From the NCBI GenBank assembly GCA_029204225.1, contig MU833346.1, positions 1 through 57,580 of the forward strand: 57,580 nucleotides of DNA, in the 5' to 3' direction. A program made the translations under genes and the position numbers. Positions 32,872-44,190 of the stretch are shown here, piece after piece (position 1 is the stretch's first letter; each line of letters begins with the position of its first letter). The notes beneath the pieces were generated by a model that was not told the origin of the DNA, searched no databases, and worked only from the letters and a program-made list of their open reading frames with translations. Source of the stretch: Diphasiastrum complanatum (lineage: Eukaryota; Streptophyta; Lycopodiopsida; Lycopodiales; Lycopodiaceae).

Positions 32872-34789
32872 AATGTGTGGTTGTGGTGGAGCTAGCGCCA
32901 AAATCGGCAGTGCTTTGAAGATGCAGCACCCCCCCCATTTCCCTTCAAGAAACCGTCCTCCTTGAGCTTCCGAAACACCAAGTATTAGAATATGTTTTTA
33001 CATACAAAGAAAACTAGTTGGGAAAGTTGTTATCAACTTACTTTTCCCACACAAACATGAGTTTTCTCAAGTTAATAACTCTGAATCTTGGATGCAACAC
33101 TATGAGAAAGCATACGAAAAAAAGGTGCTTCCAAGCCTTATGCTTTCACCCTTTTTCAACTTCCTAGATCACTTTGCAACATTACAAAAAGCATTGATAC
33201 CAACTGGAAATTTGGAGGTTGGTTCCACCACCACAAAGAAAAAGCAAAGAGATACTAGCAAAAAGCTACAAAAAGCAACACCAACTCTACCTTTTGATTG
33301 ATGCAAGCACTAGCTCTCATACCACTATGAATATCACCTCCTTTAGATTTTGAAGATCTTGCTACAAAGCACCTAAAGGATAGAGTGTGGAGCAAAACCA
33401 CTCAACCAACTAGAAGCTAAAGATCAAACCATAGTAACATCACTTCCGAGCCACAATGAATGAATGCTGATGAGAAGAGGATTCTGATAACAAACCACTA
33501 TAACGTAGAAAGTGTAGGAGAGTGAGTTCCTATAGGTACTTATAGCCTACAAGATGCATGTGCACATGCCATAGAACCCTAGTACATTGCTAAAGTCAAC
33601 TAGAGTTACTATTGATATCCCTCACCATGCATATAATCATCAAACACCATGCACTACTCCACATATCATTATTGGAGTGCTTGGGCCCTCTTAATGACAT
33701 AACTGGCCTTGAATGAAATTTCGAGGCGCAACTAACAATCTCGAACATTAGTGTGGTGAATATCCATGTCAAGAATTCCCAACTCCTCGGTACTGGACAT
33801 GGATGTAACAATCTCCAATAATCACTCTAGGAGAGACTCGGCAATTGGCAACTTCAACAAGCAACAACTCCAACAATCAATACCAATAACTATGATCTCA
33901 ATTACAACGATTGATCACAACAACAAACATAACATTGAGCTCAACAATCACATTAACTATCCTCTCTGACAACCATTATCTCAACCATTTCTTATTCTTC
34001 ACGTCCTCCTTTTATGCATTTTTATGCAAAAGGTTTTACATACAACGATCCACAACTAACCATGGGTTAGAATCTTCTATAACTTTCTTTGATATGAATC
34101 ATTGTCCTGAAGGATAGGTGGCCACGCAAGCAGGCAAGCAACCTTATAAAATCTTTTACTCTCCCTCTCCTTTTATGTGGAGCCATGTATAGTGAGGAGA
34201 TTGGGTGGTCCATGACTTCTTCTTTTTTTAAGTGTTTCATAATTTCTTTTCTTTCCCATGTGGCCCTTCAAGTTTTAGGCCCCAATCATGTGTCCCTTTG
34301 ATTTTGCCCCCCGGGATCTTTGTTGAACATGTTTGGTTGTTCATGTGTTGGTAACATGTTTGACGTCAAAGGTGTGTTGCCTTGAGATTGAGGCTTCATG
34401 ACATAGCACAATGCTTCCTTAAAAATAACTGGGTTTTTGTATTACCAGTTAGAAAGTATTGAGTACATGCAAAATGTGCATGGTTGTGTCGACAATCATT
34501 AATAATAATAAAAGTTGACCAATTCTAACGACTTTTAGTTACTTTTTGGGCAAGCTGGGGCCACTGATTATGAGGCATTTTATGACGTCAAACATTAGAA
34601 TTTTCAATCTCTTTAGAACTCTTTAAAAAAATTGCTCTATATTAACCTAATTTTGAGTGCTGAAATTCAAACAACAAGAGACTATAGATCAATGCACCAA
34701 GGCCTTTGTGATATACTACCATGACCCACCAATGCAACAAGGCAACAAGGCCTAGGTGTTACACCACAAAGTTCTCCTTTTATGTTATC
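32872..34789. other. Intergenic with a possible LTR relic
   Basis: No gene seen. A sequence resembling a minus-strand primer-binding site (TGGTATGAGAGC) lies at 33313-33324, so an LTR may extend rightward from about 33328. CAAC-rich DNA (AACAACTCC, CAACAACAAAC) fills 33850-33960. Evidence for an element is weak. Confidence 0.4.
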
Positions 34790-34955
34790 AGTTTTTGTGT
34801 TGACCTAGGTTAGCTGGTTTCAACTTTCCAGCTTTCTCAGGTCACCCTTTATATAGGTAATTACTTACCTTCAAGTTTTTGTGTTGACCTAGGTTAGCTG
34901 GTTTCAACTTTCCAGCTTCCCCAAGTCACTTCATATAGGTACTTACCTACCTTCA
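34790..34955. repeat. 84-bp tandem duplication
   Basis: Copies at 34790-34873 and 34874-34955 share GTTTTTGTGTTGACCTAGG, TTAGCTGGTTTCAAC and a TATAGGTA...TTACCT end. Confidence 0.92.
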
Positions 34956-35486
34956 AGTTCTTCAACTCTCGGAGAGCTCAGAGTATGATGCTAGCAGTTG
35001 ACAGTTATACTTGTGTAAGTAACTGTAACAAAACTAGTCAGTAGACTTTCTTGTATAGACTGGGCCGTGGGGTCACACTTGGTCAGCTTTCGAGTTTCTC
35101 TCTTCACTTGTGCCTGTGCCTGGGAATCGTGCTGGCCTGTTGCTGCCCACTCCCCCACTCATGACGCCATCACACAGCATGCAGCAGCACGTCTTTTTTC
35201 GTTGTGCCTGCCTCTGGTTCAGGAGGCTCGTTCTTGGACTGCACAACCCACGTCTCTGATCTCCCTCTGCCTTGCAGTATGATCGTTGATAATTATTCTT
35301 TTGCGGCCCAATTAATGCTGCTGGCCCCAGATTAGATGCCCTGGCCTGATACAAGCAAAGACATGGCGTTAGTCTAGTCCTTCAGCTCTCTGTCCAGGGC
35401 CAGGCATACATGAAGACTGGGCAAGCACATTTCGAAGTGAGTGCAGATCTCAAGACATCCTGATTCCTGGTATGAGACAAAAGATT
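34956..35486. other. Upstream region of the OVATE gene, no gene seen
   Basis: Contains CT-rich stretches and short frames on both strands, none with recognisable similarity. Confidence 0.45.
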
Positions 35487-35880
35487 AAGATGGTATGTCC
35501 TCTAGAGTCTAAAGCTTCAGCAATCGCAATAATTGTGCAGAAAACAGCGAGAAAGGAGAGTAATTTTCTAGCCAAAGCTGAGGATGTCTGACCCGTGTGA
35601 GTGGCGAGTAGTGATCAGAGAGGTGTCGGGTGCTTTCCGATTCTTTGTAGCCTTTTAAACGAAAGAAGTCATTGGTTCAATAAGATGGTATAAAGCTTCA
35701 GAAATCGCAGTAAATGGGCAGAGATGAGAAAAGAGAGTAATTCACAAGCAAAGGCTGAAGATTTTCAACCCATGCAACTGCGCGTAAGCGAGTGGCGATC
35801 AGAGAGGTGTTGGGTGTGCGCAACAATACTTACTCCTTACACTAGCTTTTTGGAACGGAAAAAATTATCGGTTTAAGAGG
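35487..35880. repeat. ~195-bp duplication upstream of the OVATE gene
   Basis: Two diverged copies (35487-35681 and 35682-35880) share ATGGTAT, AAAGCTTCAG-AATCGCA, AGAGAGTAATT, GATCAGAGAGGTGT-GGGTG and a TTTT-AACGAAA block. The second ends about 180 bp from the start codon, so the duplication may include promoter or 5' UTR elements. Confidence 0.75.
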
Positions 35881-36063
35881 TATATGATATTGTATTGTTG
35901 AAAAGATTGCTACTGTTTTAAATGGCTCTTTTTTTGACGTAGCTTCTACTTGAGACTCTACTTCCTGCAAGCTAATTTGTCTCATATTTGATCAGACTGA
36001 ATAACGGTCCATGATATGGGCTATTCTGCATGAGCAAGGTGGAGGCATGCATAAGATGAGCAG

Positions 36064-38100
36064 ATGCGCGAGATCCAGCAGCACATGAGATTAATCCAGA
36101 AATATGCTAGATGCAAAAAACCTGATCAGAAATTAGCAAAAATGTGGAATTTGAGAATTAACCAAATTAGAAAAGCCGATCGACACAAGCGTAGCTCAAT
36201 TCGAACGGCGTCTTCCAAAGGGAGATGCTTGGATAGGGCGTCAGCCAAAGTGGGCAGCAGCGATAGATCAGAGCAGCTTCCTTCAAGAAACAGCTCATGG
36301 AAGTGCAATAATTTACCTGATAATTGGTCAAATGGTAACGAACTGATTCGGCTTCGTCCGATTGTAACTTCTGTTAGAGACGTATCTTATGCTGATGCAG
36401 AGCCTGATCGTCTAAGGCTACTCGGTTCCAAATTAGAGCAGTGGGAGGTTCAGCAGAAAGTCTTCACCCAATCCAAGTCTCTCACTCCCCTTTCATCTTC
36501 CCCAATAAATCACAAAGCCTGTGATATTCCCTTCCCATTAACTCCAAAGTCTGCAATAACCAAGGCTGAATTAGCAAGTTCAAATCATGACGAGTCTATA
36601 AATTTATTGAATGCGCACATTGATAACATCCCTAGGCGAAAGACGATGTCACGTGAACCTGCTAATTTTTCATTGAAGAAGGTGACATCGGGCGCCAGAA
36701 AAGGACTCTCCTTAGGATGTAATCTATGCGGTAGCACTGAAATCATCGCTTCCAAGAAAAGTGAGAAGCTTAAGACTGCGAAAAGAGATCACATAACAAA
36801 GAAGTTAATTCCAAGATCCGCAAACCGACTTCCAGAAAGAAGGAACGATTGGAGTGAGCGAGGGGCCGCTAACTTTCCTCTGGGTTTTAAGACCGTCTTC
36901 CTGAAGATGAAGAGACAAAACTTAAATAAGCAGTCTGAAATAGGTTCAACATTCAAATCTCTTAGAGCATACAATTTGCTTGAATCGAACCAGTTCAAGG
37001 AAACTAAAGCAACGGAGCACTCAAAAATAAAATCAGTTGACACCGAACACACGTCTGAGATTTATCCTGGTTCTAGTGCCTCGAACCATGAGCTTCATAT
37101 AACTTTTGATCAGTGCGCTGAAACTGCAAATGTTTTATCCAGTGATGCAATTACACTGACCAAGCTTGCTACGATTATGAAGCCTTTTTCAGCAATGACT
37201 TCAACAATTCAAGAAAATCCAAAATCATACCCCTACGTTAATTCTTCTAGCCTAAAAGATGATGAATGTACGGCCCTCTTAAGAAGTTACGATGGATCCT
37301 GCATAGATAAAGTTTCGTCCAGACGTTCCCGGGTCTTGAAGAAAAGCGGAAAAAAAGTTCAACCTATTGAGCCATATGATTTTACGGATATTAAGAGCAG
37401 CAGAAGAGAAACAAGACTACCAAAAAAATCAGTCCTGTCAAGGAAGCTTTGCGGAGTGGACACGGAAGGTAAAACTGTGTCTCCATACGACGCAGAATCA
37501 TCTGCTCAAGGTGATTCATACTACATCTGGAGCACAGATCATACACCTTCACAAATGTGGAGGCTGATAAATGTCGCTAGTGGCACTCTTCCGAGAAATA
37601 AATGCTTTGATGGTACCACGCAGGTGGAACGATCTGGTGAACCTATAAAGATTGAAAAGCTGGACTCAACGTCCCTCAAAACTGAACAGAAGCAAACTTT
37701 ATCGTCCCTTTCAGACCGCAATGCAGATCAGTTCAACAAAGATGAGAAAGACGATTATTCTTTCAGTATTTTGTCATTGAGTCCCGCTCGTAAACGAATC
37801 CTCAGGAGGAAAAAGAACGTGCGTCGTAAAACTGCACGTATAAGCCGACATCTTTGCTTGCTGCCAACAGGCGTCCAAGGAAAAGTAAGAGAGAGCGTTG
37901 CGATGGTGATTGTATCCAAGAATCCTTACAAAGATTTCCGCAAGTCTATGATGGAAATGATTTTGGTAAAAGAACTGAAGAAGTCATCAGATCTGGAGGC
38001 TCTTTTGCAGTGTTATCTTTCATTGAACGCGCCTTGTTTCAGTGAACTTATTGCCGAAGTCTTTATTGAAATTTGGTTCCAAATATTCCACAAATCATAA
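36064..38100 (+). CDS. OVATE-family protein
   Basis: OVATE family proteins are plant-specific transcriptional repressors and cytoskeleton-linked growth regulators that act with homeodomain proteins of the TALE class. The single open frame of 678 codons ends in a full OVATE domain (residues about 610-678): ESVAMVIVSKNPYKDFRKSM, MEMILVKELKKSSDLEALLQ and CYLSLNAPCFSELIAEVFIE. Before it lies a strongly basic stretch (residues about 574-595, KRILRRKKNVRRK) that could be a nuclear signal. The N-terminus (KLAKMWNLRINQIRKADRHK) resembles the short basic N-terminal motif of OVATE proteins. The middle 500 residues are polar and low in conserved motifs, making the protein about twice the usual length of the family. 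No intron is needed. The ATG at 36064 is the first in frame. Confidence 0.9.
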   Translation: MREIQQHMRLIQKYARCKKPDQKLAKMWNLRINQIRKADRHKRSSIRTASSKGRCLDRASAKVGSSDRSEQLPSRNSSWKCNNLPDNWSNGNELIRLRPIVTSVRDVSYADAEPDRLRLLGSKLEQWEVQQKVFTQSKSLTPLSSSPINHKACDIPFPLTPKSAITKAELASSNHDESINLLNAHIDNIPRRKTMSREPANFSLKKVTSGARKGLSLGCNLCGSTEIIASKKSEKLKTAKRDHITKKLIPRSANRLPERRNDWSERGAANFPLGFKTVFLKMKRQNLNKQSEIGSTFKSLRAYNLLESNQFKETKATEHSKIKSVDTEHTSEIYPGSSASNHELHITFDQCAETANVLSSDAITLTKLATIMKPFSAMTSTIQENPKSYPYVNSSSLKDDECTALLRSYDGSCIDKVSSRRSRVLKKSGKKVQPIEPYDFTDIKSSRRETRLPKKSVLSRKLCGVDTEGKTVSPYDAESSAQGDSYYIWSTDHTPSQMWRLINVASGTLPRNKCFDGTTQVERSGEPIKIEKLDSTSLKTEQKQTLSSLSDRNADQFNKDEKDDYSFSILSLSPARKRILRRKKNVRRKTARISRHLCLLPTGVQGKVRESVAMVIVSKNPYKDFRKSMMEMILVKELKKSSDLEALLQCYLSLNAPCFSELIAEVFIEIWFQIFHKS

Positions 38101-38774
38101 TATCATGATGTTCGCAAGCATAAGATGCAGTTCTGAGCTTGCAATGCCTGATGCAGGTAAGGCTCTCAGACAAACATCTTCTCTTAAAATTCTTGTGCAT
38201 CTACAGAAGTATAATATAAACTTACATACATTTCATCTCGTAATATTCTTGTAAATCTTTCAAACTCTAAACTCATTAAATTCATTCCATCTCTTACTAT
38301 TCTTGTGCCATTTTTTAGAAGCATAATTTAAACTTATATCCATCTCATCTCTTAATATTCTTGTACATCTTTCAAAGTCTTATTAATCATTGCATTCATT
38401 TCATGAAATTTTGTCATTGTTGTGGTTCCGTTGAATCTTTGGATGGGAAGCATTATCGTTGATGACTGAGGATCAAGCGGAATCGAGCTTGAAAGGCAGC
38501 TTGAATTTTGGTTAATCAGATGGATCCATTGTTTTGCTTGAAAGATGTGCTTTACCTGTCTCTCTTCAGATGTTCTTTCTACCATATTATTGTTATTCTG
38601 TACAAATGGTAGGGTAATGTGCATGAGCAAAATGAAACAATGGTTGTAATGCATGAGATTCTTTGTATTGGGTAATGGTTTCTGAAGTCATTGTTATGTA
38701 TAATCATGTTTCTCTCTATTGGGAATGGATTTTGGAGTCATGGTCAATCTCTATGAAATTCTCCTTCTTTTTTG
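38101..38774. other. 3' flank of the OVATE gene
   Basis: Holds an imperfect direct repeat: AACTTACATACATTTCATCTC and TAATATTCTTGTAAATCTTTC near 38218-38262, and a similar pair at 38331-38378. GCAG/GTAAGG at 38155 is a possible splice donor of a 3' UTR intron. No other gene. Confidence 0.45.
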
Positions 38775-39305
38775 GGTGGACTTTTTTTTTTTTTTTGGGG
38801 CCCTAGAGGCTGTTTTGCCAGGAAGGACCTCGGCCGGGATCGCTGGGGCTTTAGAGCACTGCCCGCGCGTGGGAGTGGTTTGGCCCCGGTGCCCCCCACG
38901 GCTGACGCGTGTCAGCCACGCGGTGCGGGTCAAAAATCAGCAGGCGCCTGATTTTGCCGGGCGGGTCCAGGGCGGGCAGGCACCGGGGCGGCGCCGGTCA
39001 ACGGGCACCGGGCAGCCCAGCAGCTGCAGGCCGGGGCGCCGGGCAGCGGACCAGGTGGCGCCAGGGCCCCGCCGGGACCCGGGGCAGCGGGCGGTGGGGT
39101 CGGGCAGCAGGTAGTGGTGCCGAGCAGCCCCAGGTGGCGCCGGGCAGCGTGCCTCTCACACACACACATGTGAGATAATGGGAGTTTGTCTATATATCCC
39201 CTCCCGATAGTCTCACATGAATGCTTATGGGAAAAAGATTGGTTGCTTGGACATGTGGCGACCGAGCAGCCAATTTTCAACAAAAAAAAAAAAAAAAAAA
39301 AAAAA
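38775..39305. repeat. GC-rich dispersed repeat, copy 2
   Basis: Starts after a run of T at 38781-38796 with GGGGCCC and contains a very GC-rich core (38840-39160) with many GGGCAGC and GGCGCC words. It then has CTATATATCCCCTCCCGA, GCTTATGGGA and GGTTGCTTGGACATGTGG, and ends in a run of more than 20 A at 39282-39305. The second half matches copy 1 at 32780-32865. An A-tailed, T-flanked structure suggests a retroposed sequence. Frames across the core on both strands are compositional. Confidence 0.65.
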
Positions 39306-39459
39306 CTTGTGGTCAAGAGGGCACCGGGGCCAAAGGGCCACCGTGCTCGCTAGATGCGAGGCCCCGGATGGCCCTTCCCCACGGCGGAACGGCCAAGGAG
39401 GTGATCATCCTCATGTGAAAAAGGTTTGTACTCTTTTTTTTTCCTTTTTTTGATGTAAA

Positions 39460-39560
39460 TTTTTTTATGCATGCACCTTCCAAGCAAAAGGTACACTTAA
39501 AAAAAGGTAAACTTTTTAACATGCACCTTTTGGCATCCGGAAAGTGCATGCATAAAAAAA
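39460..39560. repeat. Foldback (hairpin) element, 101 bp
   Basis: The 22-bp arms 39460-39481 and 39539-39560 are inverted repeats with one mismatch (TTTTTTTATGCATGCAC against GTGCATGCATAAAAAAA, extended by CTTCC/GGAAA). A smaller nested pair (CAAAAGGT/ACCTTTTG) lies inside. Could be a tiny MITE or part of the neighbouring repeat. Confidence 0.85.
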
Positions 39561-40249
39561 GGAGGCGCACATATTTCGCACAATGAGGCACATCCCTTAC
39601 CTTTGAAAAAATGGAAAAAATGATTTTACATATTGGGTTCTAAAGCGATGTAACTTTTATTGCTAAATCTATATTAATTATCAGAACATCCATAAATATT
39701 ATTGCATTGCAAATTATGGCCGATTGAATCAAGGCCATAAAGAAATGGAAAGATATTACAACCTACAAAAACTCAAAAAATGTATGCCATTCAAGAAAAC
39801 TTTAATGATTTAAGAAAAATGCCACAATGAACTTTCGGGAATTTTTTTTTTTTCTAGTAACATTTCCTCTAGGTTCAAAGTGATCCGATCAATTATGGCT
39901 TTGCCTAATGGCATCATCATAATTTTATGCAAAGGCCTCCTAGTGAGGTCTTTTTCCAAATACTTACTATATAAAAGTTTAAGGAAGCCGACTTTTAAAA
40001 ACACTTATTTTCATATGTAGGAAATTTCACGTCCAAGAGAACAATTGCATGATTTGAAAGTGAACTTTTCTAGTACACTGTGGAATTCAAGGATTCTAAA
40101 ATAATCTATTAACATGGCCAAAAACATTATTTTGTTCAGGTGTGCATCCTCATTGTATAATGTGGAATTCCTAGTGGCAAGATAGTCAAATTATGTATAT
40201 GCTTATAAGTGGGGAAAAGCCTTGTGTTTAAATAATGCTTCTTGGTTTC
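39561..40249. other. Intergenic, nothing recognised
   Basis: AT-rich, with no repeats or frames that can be supported. Confidence 0.5.
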
Positions 40250-40318
40250 CAAGGGGAGGCTCGAACCTGGGACCAAAGAAACTTTGGATGCCAAGCCAAC
40301 CAACTGAGCCAACCCCGT
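40250..40318 (-). repeat. tRNA-like sequence, probable SINE head
   Basis: The minus strand carries a pol III A box TGGCTCAGTTGG (40300-40311) and B box GGTTCGAGCCT (40257-40267), about 33 bp apart. It lacks a convincing anticodon arm and continues into non-tRNA DNA (CCCCTTGGAAACCAAGAAGC). It is more like the promoter head of a tRNA-derived SINE, or a tRNA pseudogene, than a working tRNA. Confidence 0.65.
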
Positions 40319-42139
40319 TGGGTGTGTTTAAATAATGGCAAGAGTGATTAACAAATTCATGTCAAAACTTTGACAACACAATGCATTTGTAGGTGAGGTT
40401 TGAGGGAAATTCTTACATAGGAACCTTTAAAAAAGTAGGGCCTTCTCATACTATGTTTAGAAATGTATAGCCAAGGTGGTTTAGATTTCATCTTGTCGTG
40501 GTTTCTATAGTGAACAACAAAATTTAGTATCTGAAGGATATTAGTCAATAAGCATTTGTGGTTCCCTGATTTAGAAGGCAACAATTTTCATAGATTGATA
40601 ACCTCCAAAATACGCAACATATCAAAGTTCACTTTCATGTTGGTTGTCTTCACACCATGTCATCTCAACACACTTTTGCATTCCTATAGTAACGTTGTGA
40701 AAATGTATTTGGGACTGCCAATAGCCTTCAATTTGTTTTGATGAGGTAACTCGATGGTACTATACATTTACCATGTGATATAATATGTAACTATGATCTA
40801 CAAAGTTACTTATTTTCAATGAACATTGTTGATGCCTTGATGTTTATATTAAGAAAATATATGTGATGTCCATAGACATGTGTAGGTGGCCTTAGGTTTG
40901 GCCTAAATAGTAAGGTAGCCCTTAAAATTAACTACAGAAAACACTTTCTCATAGGCTCCAAAAATCATATGATTGATAAAACTAACTACAATTTGTACAA
41001 TTTGAAAATCAGTTGAAATATTGGTTGCATTAAAAGTTGACATTTTGTAAAACCGAAATTACGTTGATACTAACAAATTTACAAAATTGATGTACGACCA
41101 ATTCAAATTTAAACTATCGTAATCCAATGCGTTTGTGCCAAGCTAATTATAACCATTGTTAAACCATTAGTTGATAGAATTTAAATCAAAGCAAAAAGAC
41201 GGAAATGTAAGGTTTGGACCAACTTTTAAGCCTAAAAATGATCCTTGGAGTAAAAGCAAGCACACAAGAGTGCAGGTTGTGGTACGAACCACCCAACCAA
41301 CAATCTAACAAATGGTTAGACTCCCTTGAGCCAGTATCCGTTATAGATACTATATTAGATAGAACATAGAATTCTCAAACAATCCACAATACACACAATA
41401 TGGCGAAACGGGAGGGACGAGGGAATAGATATTCTCATAACCCTAACCTCCATACAACATGTGGATCCTCCTTCGGAAACATTCCCTTCCATGCATAGCT
41501 ACAATATCTAGATATAGCTATCGTGCACAACCACTCTTGCATGAGGTAGGGCCTTGCACAAGTATTTGTAAGTTGTCTAGAGTGGCATTTGTGATTATTA
41601 TAGTTTGTGATTGTATGAAAGAGTTGTTGTGAACTAGGCTTGTACACGATTGTGCAACTTTGATTCATCAAGAGTAAGTAGCAGAGTGACAAGCACCTTG
41701 TTTCTTAATTTTTGACATCCCATTTTTTTTGTCAACTTGAGTATTTATTTCAGTTCGCTTGATGTTAAGACCTCAATGATGTGGCTTTAAAACTCATCAA
41801 TATGATTGACTCAAGAATCTTCAAGCATTTTGACGAGGGAAAATTTGTCATCTAGAAATGGCAAGCTCAGATGATCTAATTGGAAGAGATAGATATGGCA
41901 AATGCTAAAGACAAACGAGAGGAAGACAACATGGGCATGTCTGACATACATGTGTGATAGACTCTTAAGACAACACTGGAGAGTTTTGTATTCTTCGCTT
42001 GCATGGAAGGTGAGTGAAGCAACATGAAGGACGTTCAAAAGATCCTTGTGTAAAAGTTGATTGGAAGGTGAACTAGGTTTCATAAATGCCTTGGTGTGAT
42101 TTGTGCCCTTTATAGGGCATGCTTTTTTATCCAATATTT
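40319..42139. other. Intergenic, nothing recognised
   Basis: AT-rich DNA with only short frames. No domain or structured repeat seen. Confidence 0.5.
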
Positions 42140-42590
42140 TCTATGGGGCCTATTTAGTTGTGACAATTCCCAAAGCACTCTCAACTTTCGCTACATATTG
42201 AAATCAACAACATCTTTAGTGATGGTATTTCTGTGGAAAGTACTTCGTGCATATATTTCATATTGCATCTAGTGATCTCACCACTTATTGTCACGCATGG
42301 CTTCTATACAATATATAAATTGTCATGTTCAAGTGCATTTAAAACAAAACAAATGCTCACATGTCTTATCTATGGGACTTGTTTATGTGTGACAGACCCC
42401 AAAGCACTCTCACCTTTCACTGCATATCAAAATCAACAACATATCTTGCTTTGGTATTTAAAATACTTCATCATATCTTTCATATGGCATCTAATGATGT
42501 CACCATTTGTTGTCACTTGGAGCTTATATATAGTATGTTAATTGTCATGTTCAAGTGCCCAAACAAGAAAAATGCATGCTTACATGTCTT
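42140..42590. repeat. ~230-bp tandem duplication, diverged
   Basis: Copies 42140-42370 and 42371-42590 share CTATGGG-CT-GTTTA, CCAAAGCACTCTCA, ATCAACAACAT, ATATTTCATA-GGCATCTA-TGAT and AATTGTCATGTTCAAGTGC. Divergence is roughly a fifth of sites by eye. Confidence 0.85.
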
Positions 42591-43696
42591 TTTCCACATC
42601 ATTAGTGACAATATTTTTAGCTCCCATAACACAAAAAAGTTACGAAACTCCAAAAACAGATTTTTTTTTTTGTGGTAATATTCTATGCAAGAGACCTCAA
42701 AGAGAACTTTTTTCAGATAATTTGGAGAGTATGTTCACGAGAAAGACAAATGTGAGTAGGGTTTTTTTAATTTGTTATGTAGGCAACCTACATTTACATT
42801 TTGAGGTTAAAATACATGACATATTTTTCACAAATGCAAATAGCTTTATGAGATCAATTTGAAGGCTAGTTCAATTGCATAATGCATATAGGTATGTCAA
42901 AGAGAAAAACAGAACAATTTCAGAAGAATGGGACATTATATTTTGTCTCGAAGTCATTTATACACTTGACATATATCAAAACTAAGAATTTGTGGGCCAA
43001 TTAATTATCTAGTTTCAAGCAGTGTATTTTAAGAGCTCTCATACGTTTGTATTTTGTATTGGATTGTAATATTGCAAATTGATACTACAAAACAAGATAA
43101 AATGTAGACGAATGCCCTAAATAGCAACAAGATTGAGTTTGTAACAAAAGTGAGACTCATCTCTCATGAAGCACTTGGAACCCAAAACGAAAAACAAAGC
43201 AAAACCATTGATAACATTGAATGATCAAAGAAGCCATTTAAGCACAAAAAAGCTCATGAAAAATTGCATAAGGAGGTTTAGCCATTGATGAGAACTATGC
43301 TTCTACAATTTTATGCCAAAACAACTCTTATAATACAAATTTGAAAAGAAAGAGAGTATAATCAATCACAACACACGCATATCATATTTTACACTAATAG
43401 TAGAAAGTGTTGTTGATATCATACATTGAATGCTTGACACGAGAGCATTTGCTCAATATGGAGCATGAACAACACAAGTGATTACAGCCTTAATGGCACA
43501 ACCGATGCTCGATCTTCCGCTCTGTTGCATTATATAACGAATGCAAGCTGGATATATATACATAACATCCTTGTGATTACAAGCATTGCTTGACTAATCT
43601 ATAGTTACAATACTAGTTTAGTCTAACCATATATTGGTCGTGAATGTACTTTACAGATATTTGATGTAAAAATCTATACAATGTGTGTATTAGTCA
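42591..43696. other. Intergenic, nothing recognised
   Basis: AT-rich; no supported gene. Confidence 0.5.
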
Positions 43697-43886
43697 GACG
43701 AGACGGATGACTCGATGGAGTCAAAGTAGTCTGAACGAGTTGATCGTCGAGGTAGTTGGATGACTTGGTCGTCGAAGTAGTCAAATGACTCATTCGTTGA
43801 AGTAGTCGAATGACTTGATTGTCGAAGTAGTCGGATGAGTCGGATACTTCGGTCGGTCATCAAGTGACTTGATTGTCGAAGTAGTC
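43697..43886. repeat. Minisatellite with GTCGAAGTAGTC core
   Basis: The phrase GTCGAAGTAGTCGGATGACTTGATT and shortened or mutated forms recur about every 30-35 bp (at least five times). Confidence 0.85.
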
Positions 43887-44190
43887 AAAGATGGCCAGCT
43901 CTTCGATCTTCTTTAAATAGTTTGAAATTACATTCGAATGTAGATATTGATGGGAATGCATACCCTTTACTCCGGAGATGAGAATTAGCCAGAAGGACGA
44001 TGTATTCGTCCTTTGAATAGTTCGGCTGATTCGATTCGGCATAGAAAGTTGCAGGTGTCGAACTGCTGCACATAAACTCGTGTATTATTCCAGGCATTAT
44101 TTTGCACAAAGAATTAGAGTAGTTTTGCACATATTGCAGTCTATGTTAAGAAACATGACTAATTATGCAGAATAGCAAAAAACCAGAAAA

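Noticed and set aside
33313-33330. A full LTR retrotransposon at 33.3 kb
   Set aside because: Only a primer-site-like word is present, with no recognisable gag or pol on its 3' side.
35067-35354. Small proteins upstream of the OVATE gene
   Set aside because: Short, opposite-strand overlapping frames without family motifs or coding features.
38719-39316. Pro/Gly/Arg-rich frames on both strands
   Set aside because: Stop-poor because of the extreme GC content of the dispersed repeat. There are no motifs.
40250-40318. Functional tRNA gene
   Set aside because: A and B boxes are present, but no plausible anticodon stem-loop or full acceptor stem could be formed by eye.
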